Below, piece by piece: positions 13,201 through 23,519 of a stretch of 59,341 nt of DNA. Every line of letters starts with the position of its first letter. Positions within the stretch are counted from its first letter, which is position 1. Made by a program: the position numbers and the translations under genes. The stretch spans positions 1 through 59,341 of the forward strand of contig SWBL01000322.1 in assembly GCA_024195585.1 (NCBI GenBank). Direction: 5' to 3'. The notes beneath the pieces were generated by a model. That model made no database searches, was not told where the DNA came from, and saw only the letters and a list, made by a program, of their open reading frames with translations. The DNA is from Aureobasidium sp. EXF-3400. Taxonomy: Eukaryota > Ascomycota > Dothideomycetes > Dothideales > Saccotheciaceae.

Positions 13201-16200
13201 AGGTTGCGCAGTTGCCCAATCCTTCCACTGAGAACAAGAGACTGGCTATCAACCTCTTCAGCATGATCTGGCACTGGGAAGAACGTACTGTGAAGGAGAA
13301 TGGTTCACTCTCTGCTTCACAATCCCCTGGCAGCGAAGCACCTGCTGTCAACAAGAAGGCTGCTTCGGCATCATACGCCCTCCGCACGATGATGATCAAA
13401 TACATGGTCAACTTCATTGCTATCTTGCCTGAAAGATTCCCCGTCCCAAGCTCTACTGATGAGGGCAAGGAGGCGAAGGAAGGCAAGGAGCGCCCCACTC
13501 CCTCCTCCAATGAGGCGATAAGAAAGTCACTGGAGTTGCTTTGGCGCTTCCTATCACCAGGCTACTGGGATGATGTTGATGTTGATGCCATGTTCCCCAA
13601 GGTTACAGAACCAATCCTCCTCTCGGAACCCAAGCAGGACGAGAAGATGGAGCCCTGGACTAGCCGTGTCATCAACACCCTGCAAATGCTTCGTTCGCTT
13701 GTCAACGCCAAGTCTGATGAGTGGATTGTTGCTCGTTTGCCTCAACTACAGAAGTTGCTCGGCAAGTCACTGAAGAGCGAGAGCGCCGAGATCCAGGATT
13801 GCTTGCATTGTAACAAGCCAGTCGAAGGATTCCCTGAATTGAAGCCGTTGATGAAGGCAATTCTGGACGCGGTGCCACTGCAGCAATCAGAGGAAGACTT
13901 GCCTGACGCTGAGAGTCCGACAGACGAGTTCGTCAACTTCCTCTCCACTCTTGCGGGTGATTGTATGTCCGCTACTGGCAAAGACACTCAAGCTCAGACC
14001 GCTGGTATCAACATTCTCTGGACTCTTTCGCAACGCAAGGCCGACAGCGTGGACACACATATCCCCGCTCTTCTCAAAGCTCTCCAAGGCAATTTGGCGA
14101 AGAACCACCTTGCAGCTCAGATGCCACAACAAGTCGCCACTGCCAATGGAGTCGCAGCTCAGCTTCCTGCCAATCCTCAAGAGGTCGACCTTAACACTGT
14201 CCTGATCATCAGAGTGATTGAGATGCTATCAGCTCGCATTGCAGCACTCGGGGAGCAGCGCAGACCTTATTTGAGTGTTCTTGCCTCGCTCGTTGAAAGA
14301 TCCCAGAACAACATGCTTTGCGAGAAGATTCTCAGTATGGTCGAAGAATGGGTATTTAACTCAACAGAGCCAGTTCCTACTCTCAAAGAAAAGACAGCAG
14401 TGTTGCAGAAGATGCTCATGTTCGAGAATCGTTCCGACTTGACACTTTACCACAAATTCCTCGACCTGGTCATCCGCATCTATGAGGATCCCAAGATCTT
14501 CAGATCTGAATTGGCTGTGCGCATGGAGCATGCTTTCCTTATCGGCCTTAGAAGCCCTGATATCCCCATGCGCACGCGTTTCATGACCATCTACGATCGC
14601 AATCTCAGTCGTACTGCTGCCAACCGTTTCTTCAAGTTGCTTGCCGAGCAGCAGTGGGATGTCCTTGCCGACAGCTTCTGGCTCAGTCAAGTCATCCACC
14701 TCATGTTTGGCTCAATCGACATGAACACTTCGTTGAAGCTGCACAACGATGACTTCAAGTGCTTGCCTGCCTCGAAGCTCTTCAACACACTTTCCACAGA
14801 CCCTCGACTTGCTGATCTCATGCTCGACTCCGAGTTTGAGAATTTCATTGCAAGCCACAAGCGATTTGTGCAAGAGCTGGGCGAAGTCAAGACCAAGGAT
14901 GTCCTTGAACCGTTGGCCAATCTTCAGCACACTGATTCAAACCTTGCTCATGATATCTGGACTGCCTACTTCCCGCTGATCTGGTCTAGTCTCTCGAGAG
15001 ATGACCGCGAGGACATGGAGACGGGCCTTATCAACCTCCTTACTAAGGACTTCCACCAACGCCAGACTGACAAGCGCCCGAACTGTGTTGCTACCTTGAT
15101 CGATGGCATAGTCCGTGCCAGACCGCGTGTCAAGTTCCCACCACATGTCCTGAAGTTCCAGGCGAAGAACTACAATGCCTGGTACAGTGCAGCCACTTAC
15201 ATCGAAGAGTTGGCAATGAAGCCCATCGTCGACACTCCTGCTATCCGCGAGAGCAATCTCGATGCTCTGGTTGAATTGTATGCTACTCTGCAAGAAGATG
15301 ATCTCTTCTACGGAACCTGGCGCAGGAGATGCCAGTTCGTTGAAACCAACGCTGCCCTTTCATATGAGCAGAATGGCGTCTGGGACAAGGCTCAAGCAAT
15401 GTATGAGCAAGCTCAGATCAAGGCTCGCACTGGCTCAATAGCATTTTCGCCTGGCGAGTACATGCTTTGGGAAGATCACTGGGTCTACTGCGCCGAGAAA
15501 CTTCAGCAATGGGAGATTCTGGGTGACTTCGCTAAGCATGAGAACTTGAACGACCTTTTCCTCGAGGCAACCTGGCGCAACTTCGATGCTTGGGAGGAGC
15601 CTGACAACCGAGCTCAGTTGGACACTATAATCAAGGCTGTATCTGATGCTCCCACTCCTCGCCGCATGTTCTTCCAGGCCTTCATGTCACTGCTGAAGCT
15701 CCACAACAAGACCGAGACTCAACAAGACTTTAACCGCATCTGCGATGAGAACATTCAACTTTCGATCAAGAACTGGCACAAGCTTCCCAAGCAAATAACA
15801 CAAGCTCACATCGGGTTACTACAGAACTTCCAGAACTTGGTGGAACTGCACGATGCAAGTGTGATCTGCAGCAGTCTGGCTCAAACCACCTCTGCCAACC
15901 TTGATGTCAAGAGTCAAGAGCTTAAGCTTCTGCTTGGCACTTGGAGAGACAGGCTACCCAACTTCTGGGATGACATCAACTCATGGCAAGACTTGGTCAC
16001 CTGGCGTCAACATATCTTCCAGCTTATCAACAGAACGTACTTGACGCTGCTGCCATCGACCAACCAGGGCAATGCTACTGGTCAGTCATATGCTTACCGT
16101 GGTTACCACGAGACTGCTTGGATCATAAATCGATTCGCGCATGTCGCTCGTAAGCACCAGATGCCTGATGTCTGTATCACTCAACTCAGCAGAATTTACA

Positions 16201-18761
16201 CTCTGCCCAACATCGAAATTCAGGAAGCCTTCCTCAAGCTGAGAGAGCAGGCCAAGTGCTGTTACCAAAACCGCAATGAGCTCACCAGCGGCTTGGACGT
16301 CATTAACAACACCAACCTTAACTACTTCGGTGCCCAGCAGAAGGCAGAGTTTTACACACTCAAGGGTATGTTCCTGGCAAAGCTCAACCACAAGGAAGAA
16401 GCCAACGACGCATTCGGTACTGCCCTCTACTTCGACATCAAGCTCCCCAAGGCTTGGAGCGAATGGGGTAGATACAACGATATGTTGTTCAAGGAGAAGC
16501 CCGACGAGAGTATCGATAAGGCCAGTGCTGCCATTAGTTGCTACCTCGAAGCCGCTGGTCAATACAAGAGTGCTAAGTCGAGGAAACTGCTGAGCAGAAT
16601 CCTTTGGCTTCTCAGTTTGGATGATGCAGACAACACGCTCGCAAAGGCATTCGAGAACTTTAAGGGAGAGACTCCTGTATGGTACTGGATTACGTTCATT
16701 CCTCAGCTGCTCAACAACTTGTCTCGTACTCCTAGCGAGGCCAACATTGCTCATGGCATCTTGAGCAAGCTTGCAAAGACATACCCTCAAGCACTCTACT
16801 TCCAGCTGCGTACCAGCCGTGAAGATATGTCGGTCATCAAGAGAAGTCAAGAACAGAAGGAAGCTAGGGAGAGGCAGGCACGAGCCAAACAAGCTGGAGC
16901 TGCCACACCTGCCGAAGCCACCAAGCCAGAGACGAAACCCAATGGAGAAGCCGCCAGTGCCACCCCTCAGCCCAAGGTCGAAGGTCAAGATGCAAGCCAG
17001 GCCCCCAAGCCTGAAGCGGCCGAGCCAGCTAAGCCCAAGAAGCCCTGGGACCACACTGAAGAGCTCACTCAGACGCTCAAGACGGCATTCCCTCTGTTGG
17101 CCTTGTCCATGGAGACCATGGTTGACCAGGTCCAGAAATACTTCAAGTGTACTCTGGATGAGGATGCATACCGTCTCATCGTTGCTCTGTTGAACGATGG
17201 CCTGGCTTATGTCGGCAGATACCCTACTTCATACGCTCAAGGTGTCAACTTGCCGCCATCAACTGAGGCTAACATCACTCGATTTGCAGAGTCCATCTTG
17301 CCAGCTCACATTCGCAAGTCGTTCGAAGCCGACTTTGTGACCAAGAAGCCATCCATGTTCGAATACATTGCCAAGCTTCGCAGATGGAGAGACAGATTTG
17401 AAGAGAAGCTTGATCGCAGAACGTCTAAGTGGCATCTGGAACAGACTACTCATCTGGCTGAATTCCGTTTCTTGAAGTTTGATGAGGTTGAGGTGCCGGG
17501 ACAATACCTGCAGCATCGTGATAAGAATCAAGACTTTGTCAGGATCGAGCGATTCTTGCCTGATGTTGAGCTCGTCAGAGGCGTCACTGGTTGTCATAGG
17601 AGACTAACCATTCGTGGTCATGACGGAAGCGTACATCCATTTGCCATTGTGCACCCTACAGCAAGACACAGCAGACGTGAGGAGAGAGTTTTGCAGCTGT
17701 TCAGAATCTTCAACAGCATACTGGCGAAGAAGAAGGAGAGCAGACGTCGTAACTTGCAGTTCCACTTGCCACTGATCATTCCTCTGTCTCCAGGCATCCG
17801 TATGCTCCAGGATGATGCTTCGTACATCAGTTTGCAAGGAATTTACGAGGACTATTGTCGCCGCAACGGCATCAATAAGGATGATCCGGTCTTGTTCCAG
17901 ATTGACAAGCTCCGCGCCTTGACACCGGTAAGCAATCCCAACGGCAAAATATCAGAACGCGACACTGACCTATGGTTCCAGCAAAAACCCGAGCAGGCTG
18001 CAAGCATTCGCTTGGAGACTTTCAACGCAATTCAAGAAAAGTTTGTTCCGAACGATGTGGTTCAGGACTACTTCCAGCAGACATACCCTTCATACGACTC
18101 TCTCTGGCTGTTCCGTCGCCAGTTCTCTTCACAGTTGGCCGCTCTGACATTCATCACGTTCACTATGCACATGACGATGCGTTATCCCCACAAGATGTCC
18201 ATCTCACGCGGCACTGGTAACATTTGGGGATCAGAGTTGGTTCCTGCAATGGCTGCGGCCAAGCCGTACTTCCACAACCCAGAAGCTGTGCCTTTCCGTT
18301 TGACACCCAACCTGCAAACATTGATGGGACCGATTCATACTGAGGGCATCTTCGTGGCCGCTCTGATGGCTATCGCTCGCTGTCTGACGGACTCGTCTTC
18401 ATCGCCCACAACGTCAACACCACCCGCGGTTCCCACTCCTACCAACTCAGGCAATGGAGGCAACAATCAAGACGAGACCGAGAGTAACACATCAGACCTC
18501 GAAGGTCAGCTCAGCATCTTCATTCGTGATGAGATGAATTTCTGGTCGCTACAGCAACACAAGCAGAGCATCAAAGATGGAGAGTTGCGCGAGCACGTGC
18601 ACCGCAATGCTACGGGCATTGTCAAGAAGGCTGTGGCCATGGCCAAGGAGCCGGATGCAAAGAACTTGCCTGCTAGTCAGAGTGTGCTTGATCTGGTAGC
18701 CAAGGCCACTGAGCCCAAGAACTTGTGCACGACTGATGCGCTTTGGCAAGCTTGGCTGTAG
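7217..18761 (+). CDS. TRA1: Tra1, activator-binding pseudokinase of SAGA and NuA4
   Basis: Tra1 is the scaffold that transcription activators contact in the SAGA and NuA4 acetyltransferase complexes. Three exons (7217-7271, 7333-17927, 17982-18761) give about 3809 residues; yeast Tra1 is 3744. Exon 1 encodes MTERNLDIFESKLSDQNT, and the join through the 61-nt intron yields a split Asp codon and then IRTKCNFLIEIRDG. The second intron (17928-17981, GTAAGC..CTGAC..CAG) is 54 nt and in frame with no stop, so a naive translation includes 18 spurious residues (VSNPNGKISERDTDLWFQ). Order: long HEAT-repeat array, FAT domain, low-complexity Ala/Pro/Lys linker (codons near 16,860-17,050), PI3K-like domain, FATC ending in LCTTDALWQAWL. 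The kinase-like domain lacks the HxD and DFG catalytic motifs, as in all Tra1/TRRAP proteins. Confidence 0.96.
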
Positions 18762-19095
18762 AGGAGGAAAGACGATGATATTGATTTTTTGAGCGACTGG
18801 CTGATCGAGAATTCTTTTTATGCATAGCGCTAGGCGAAAAGGAAAGGGGATTGTGCCTAGCGATTTGCTGTTTTTGCTTGTAGCATTCGATTCTTCTCAT
18901 GTAATTATAACTTTCTTGTTCCTGCTCAATGACTTTTCTTACTCTGATTGTCATACCAATGCCTGCTCGAGTGACTCATGTGGGTCAAAGTGAAGGGTGC
19001 AAAAGTCTTGGCACGACCTGTGACGCGGCGGGGTTGAGCTTGGGGGATTGAAATTCACAATTGAACTTCTGTTTCGTCACACCAAAACATACATC
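18762..19095. other. Intergenic region between TRA1 and GUS1
   Basis: 334 bases, no gene. It contains the TRA1 3' end and the GUS1 promoter. A TTG at 19048 lies in the GUS1 frame but is not a plausible eukaryotic start. Confidence 0.5.
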
Positions 19096-21021
19096 ATGGC
19101 AGCAGCACAAATCGCCGAATGGCAGAAGCGCGCAGAGGCCTTCAAGCCTCTCAACCTCAAGCAGATCGAGGGCCCCATCGCCGAGCTCGACGCACACCTC
19201 ACCCTCCGCACATACATTGTTGGCTACTCGGTCACCGACGCCGACCTCGATGTGTGGAAGGCCATCCGCGGCAACCGCATTGCCCACTCGTCCGTCATCA
19301 AGCAGGGTCTCTACGTCAATGTCAGCCGCTGGTTCAACTTCATTGAAGAGTCGGAGCGTCCTGTTGTCGAGCTGGCCAGCCGTGGCAAGGAAATGGCCAA
19401 GAAGGCCGAGGGCAAGTCGGACCAGGGCAACTACGACATTGGTCTCGAGGGCACCGAGAAGGGCGTCGTTACTCGTTTCCCCCCAGAGCCTTCAGGTTAC
19501 CTCCACATCGGTCACGCAAAGGCTGCTCTGCTCAACGACTACTTTGCCCACAAGAAGTACCAGGGCAAAATGATTCTGAGATTCGACGACACCAACCCCT
19601 CCAACGAGAAGCAGGAATTCGAGGATTCGATAGTAAAGGATCTCGAGCTTATGGGCATCAAGCCTGATCAGGTCACCCACACTTCCGACTACTTCCAGGA
19701 GCTGTACGATGCTTGTGTTAAGATGATCAAGAGCGGTCACGCCTATGCCGACAACACTCCTCAGGAACAGCTCCGTGACGAGCGTATGAAGCTCATTGAC
19801 TCCAAGCACCGCAACGACTCTATCGAGGACAGTCTTGCTCACTTTGAGGAGATGAAGAAGGGCACCCCCGAGGGCACTACCTGGTTCATTCGCGCAAAGA
19901 TCAACATGCAAGACCCCAACGGTGCTATGCGTGATCCCGTCATCTACCGCTGCAACCCCCAGGCTCACCATCGCACTGGCGACACCTGGAAGATCTACCC
20001 CACCTACGACTTTGCCTGCCCTGTTGTTGATGCTGTCGAGGGTGTCACTCACGCACTCCGTACTACCGAGTACAATGATCGTGATGCCCAGTTCCAGTGG
20101 ATGCTCAAGGCCATGGACCTGCGCCACGTCTACAACTGGAACTTTGCCCGCATGGCTTTCGTCCGCACCTTCTTGTCCAAGCGCAAGTTGACAAAGATCG
20201 TTGACAAGGGTGATGTCTGGGGCTGGGATGATCCTCGTATGCCCACTGTCAGAGGTATCCGTCGTCGTGGTATGACCGTTCCTGCTCTCCAGGAGTTCAT
20301 CCTTTCCCAGGGTCCTTCCAAGTCTATCACCTTGATGGACTGGACTAAGATTTGGGCTACCAATAAGAAGTACATTGATCCCATTGCTGGTCGTTACACC
20401 GCCATCGACACCAAGGACAAGGTCACCGTTACCGTCACCGGTGCCCCCGCAACCCACACCGACATGAAGGACTTGCACGCCAAGAACCCCGCCATCGGCC
20501 AGAAGAAGGTCGTCTTCAGCAAGAACATTCTGCTCGACCAAGTTGACGCTGCTTCCTTTGCTGAAGGTGAGGAGATCACCCTCATGAACTGGGGCAACGC
20601 CATCGTCAAGTCCAAGTCCACCACCGTCGTCGACGCACTCAAATCTCCTCTTGCAACCCTCAGCGGCAACGCCCCCATCTCCACCATGGAACTCGAACTC
20701 CACCTCCAAGGCGACGTCAAGAAGACTTCCAAGAAGGTTACTTGGCTGTCCGCCGACCAAGAACTCATCCCCGTCAAACTTTACGAGTTCGATTACTTGC
20801 TCACCAAGGACAAGCTCGAGGAAGAGGATGACTTTGAAAGTTTCTTGAACCCTACCACTTCTTCGCTCACCGAGTGTTTGGCTGATTGCAATGTTGCTGA
20901 GCTCAAGGAGGATGATATCATGCAGTTTGACCGTAAGGGTTTCTATAGAGTTGACAAGGCTTTCAAGAACGGAGAGCCTGCTGTTTTCTTCCAGATTCCT
21001 ACCGGTAAGGGTGGAAAGTAG
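19096..21021 (+). CDS. GUS1: Cytosolic glutamyl-tRNA synthetase
   Basis: This enzyme charges tRNA-Glu in the cytosol. It is a single exon of 641 residues starting MAAAQIAEWQKRAEAF. The first ~100 residues are the GST-like appendage that in yeast docks on Arc1. The class I catalytic domain has VVTRFPPEPSGYLHIGHAKA with HIGH at 137-140, the glutamate-type ILRFDDTNPSNEKQEF, and a KMSKS-equivalent LSKRK at 360-364. The PPEPSGYLHIGH and FDDTNPS wording separates it from glutaminyl-tRNA synthetase (PPEPNGYLHIGH). C-terminal beta-barrel anticodon-binding sequence follows. The ATG at 19096 is preferred over an upstream in-frame TTG. Third-position C/G bias is strong, as expected for a highly expressed translation gene. 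Confidence 0.97.
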   Translation: MAAAQIAEWQKRAEAFKPLNLKQIEGPIAELDAHLTLRTYIVGYSVTDADLDVWKAIRGNRIAHSSVIKQGLYVNVSRWFNFIEESERPVVELASRGKEMAKKAEGKSDQGNYDIGLEGTEKGVVTRFPPEPSGYLHIGHAKAALLNDYFAHKKYQGKMILRFDDTNPSNEKQEFEDSIVKDLELMGIKPDQVTHTSDYFQELYDACVKMIKSGHAYADNTPQEQLRDERMKLIDSKHRNDSIEDSLAHFEEMKKGTPEGTTWFIRAKINMQDPNGAMRDPVIYRCNPQAHHRTGDTWKIYPTYDFACPVVDAVEGVTHALRTTEYNDRDAQFQWMLKAMDLRHVYNWNFARMAFVRTFLSKRKLTKIVDKGDVWGWDDPRMPTVRGIRRRGMTVPALQEFILSQGPSKSITLMDWTKIWATNKKYIDPIAGRYTAIDTKDKVTVTVTGAPATHTDMKDLHAKNPAIGQKKVVFSKNILLDQVDAASFAEGEEITLMNWGNAIVKSKSTTVVDALKSPLATLSGNAPISTMELELHLQGDVKKTSKKVTWLSADQELIPVKLYEFDYLLTKDKLEEEDDFESFLNPTTSSLTECLADCNVAELKEDDIMQFDRKGFYRVDKAFKNGEPAVFFQIPTGKGGK

Positions 21022-23519
21022 GGGAGAGATGATGTAAATGATGGAAATGATAAAAGAAGGAGGATGTGGATGGATGGGATATGTAGGAGTTGAAATAAGA
21101 TGACTACCTTTTTGATTGTAATTTTTGTCCCTATCTCTGTAGATGTGCGTGATTGCCTGGTTAGTTTGGAGGGAAGAAAGACGCAAAGAATGGAAAGTGT
21201 TTCCGATGCTGCTTCCTTGTGCAACATGTAACCGCCGAGTCTGCTGATGGCAACGATATCATCGAAACAATGATAAGTTCAGCTTGTAGTGAAAGACTGA
21301 GTACAATCACTCCATCTCCAATTTAACTTCACTTCACATACCTTTATATACCTTTGAAGTTGCCATCTCAATATCACCGAACTCTGCTTGTGCTAGCAAT
21401 CCTCGGCATGGTGGACACTGCAATGATACATGCGAGTGTTTTGCAAGAATGAGGTGGGATGAAGCCTGTAGAGTTTTAGGCAGGAGCCAAATCGGCAAGC
21501 TGATGCCTTCGCGGATCGTTGCCTGCCGTGACGTTTGGTCGAGGTAGGAAGCGCTTTGGCGTGCTAAGGAGAGCGCGACTACCAAAAGTGCCACCTGCGA
21601 GTTTAGCTATGAGAATGCACAGTTCGTTTAGTATCCAAGAAGCAGTCACCGAGACTCACGATGTCATCGGCTGTCGATGAACCCCTTTACCGTCTGGGAA
21701 GAAACACCCATTTTGATAGTTTCTTCCGCCCGTGTGTTCGTAAAAGTAGGCAAAAGTACAAAAAGAAAACCGCAAGACACAAAAGCAAGAAGGAACCAAA
21801 TAACATATCGTTGGGTGATGCAGGAGCAAAAACTAACACGAAGAGCGAGTCGATTCGTGCAGAAAACCCCGGGCACATATGGCGCCCACTGCCTGATTCG
21901 AACCCAAGACAGTCATATTCATGCGGAAGGTTTTTTTCTGGTATCATAAGTACCGACCACCCGCGCCTCCCACTAAGCCAAACACACAGTTGATGTTCGT
22001 GCTTGGCGATCGAATCTAGCAGGAAGCCGGCGCTGATGGTGACTCTTTCTTCATGGTATATATAGCTTCGACGTTGGGATTCGTTCGAATGTGATTACGG
22101 AGGGAGTTGTGCTTGTTGGGTGTCGCAACACATACATCTAGGATTCTGCGATATGGAAGAGTCCAGTGGGCATGTGAATTAGAAACGATCGTTATCCTGT
22201 TTTTGTGTACTGGACATTGAGGTGTGGTGCTGTATGTGGCGACGCTCTGCAGCACCTGGTCGACTGATTAGCAGAACACGAGTATACTCATCCATACCGC
22301 CTTAATTCATCGAGCCCTTGCGAAGCATAGCGGAAAGCTTGGCTTATCTCCGCTGCCTCCCAACTACTACGATATTTCTGTTGTTCAGTATTTCTGGCGA
22401 TCCAAGATATCCGGAATCCGGCTGATCGAAATGTGGCAGCCGTCGCCTTCTCGTATACCAGACGTCTCTACCGTCGTCTTTATTTGGTTCGTCGGTCTTG
22501 AACATCTTTTGGCGCTTTCCGTCTCATTAAAAAGCTCGGAACCAAGGACTTTCTTCTTTTTCTTTGCATTACAAGTTGTCGACGAGGTAGGCATCAACCT
22601 AGGTTCCTGGTATGCGATCGTGGTCTCATCGCTTGCCTTGCTATACGAGTCGTCGAACGCAACCGTCTGTCTGGTCTTCTAGGTTGATCTGGCAGATCCT
22701 GGGCCCAACATCGCTCGATGTGTACTTTTGGCTACGGTGAGTCGTACAAGCTGGATCTCCGATAGCATCCGGATTTGGTCTCGACGATACGAATCAATAC
22801 CTTCCCGATCTCAAGGCATACACTGAGTCGTTGCACACTTCGTCGCACACTTCTTCATATCAGCGCAAATTCTTTTCCTGGCCATTGGCACGGCACATTG
22901 AGGCCTTTTTCCCGAAAGAGTAAGACTTGATAGGGCCTTGTTACTTCGTCACAGATCTGGTCGTTCTATTCATCCGCGATGGTCCAAGTAGGTCTCTCTA
23001 AGCCATAATGTTGTCGAATTTTCCTTCAGTCAAGGATATACTGCTCTACGATCATGGAAGAGCTGAGGTTGTGGTTTCAAATTCTCGCATGCAGGAATCT
23101 TGAGAATTGTCACTTCTCGCTCATACAGCCGACACACGTTACGTATGAGAACTATCCTGCATTTCTATAGCCAATCTGACAGATACTCTACGACGGTATG
23201 CTATGGCATTGAAAAATCTCTATATCAATGTGCGGGCAACGAAATACCCATGAAAATACACAATTTCTACAAACATCAAGCAATATCCACTGAGAGCCTC
23301 TATTTCAGCGGCTCTCCTTGCACACATTTATAACATCATCACCACTGCGTCTGTTGACATCTACTCAGGACAAAGATGTATATGGGAAGAGAGCTTTATC
23401 ATTCATCATCTCACTCTATAAGTACAGCTATCGTTTCTGCTTCTTCCATGTTCGTAGTCTCTTTGCTTCTTCCATATTCGTAGCTTCTCTTGCCCATTGG
23501 TAATTCTTCCCACACCTTT
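21022..23519. other. 2.5-kb gene-poor stretch
   Basis: No conserved protein-coding gene is visible on either strand. It separates the convergent 3' ends of GUS1 (+) and the chromodomain gene (-). The one structured item is the tRNA-like sequence at about 21.86-21.99 kb. An 83-codon frame at 22431-22682 (+) has no recognisable domain. Short interrupted frames around 22.3-23.0 kb could be remnants of an old gene, but I cannot identify one. Confidence 0.5.
21863..21990 (-). ncRNA. tRNA-like sequence with Pol III A and B boxes
   Basis: On the minus strand an A-box match TGGCTTAGTGG (21970-21980) is followed 65 nt later by a B-box match GGTTCGAATCA (21894-21904), then a stem GGGCGC/GTGCCC (21871-21887) and a TTTT run (21863-21866) fitting a Pol III terminator. 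Foldable pieces include GCTT/AGGC as a D-arm, GGTA/TACC around a 7-nt loop, and ACTG/CAGT around the B box. A canonical cloverleaf fails: positions 1-7 do not pair with the 3' acceptor side, and the T stem pairs only at G53-C61. It could be a decayed tRNA, a tRNA-derived repeat or another Pol III RNA. Confidence 0.35.

Noticed and set aside
16086..17054. 322-codon frame antisense to TRA1
   Set aside because: Overlaps the conserved FAT-region coding and the Ala/Pro/Lys linker. Leu/Gly/Val repeats are a reverse reading of that sequence.
19492..21186. 564-codon open frame antisense to GUS1
   Set aside because: It mirrors the biased codon use of the synthetase gene, has no domain and no plausible start. 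A shadow frame.
21863..21990. Calling this a functional tRNA gene
   Set aside because: No acceptor stem and a poor T stem despite A and B boxes, so listed only as tRNA-like.
22431..22682. 83-codon plus-strand frame
   Set aside because: No recognised domain, no supporting splice partners and an unusual Phe run. I cannot support a gene.
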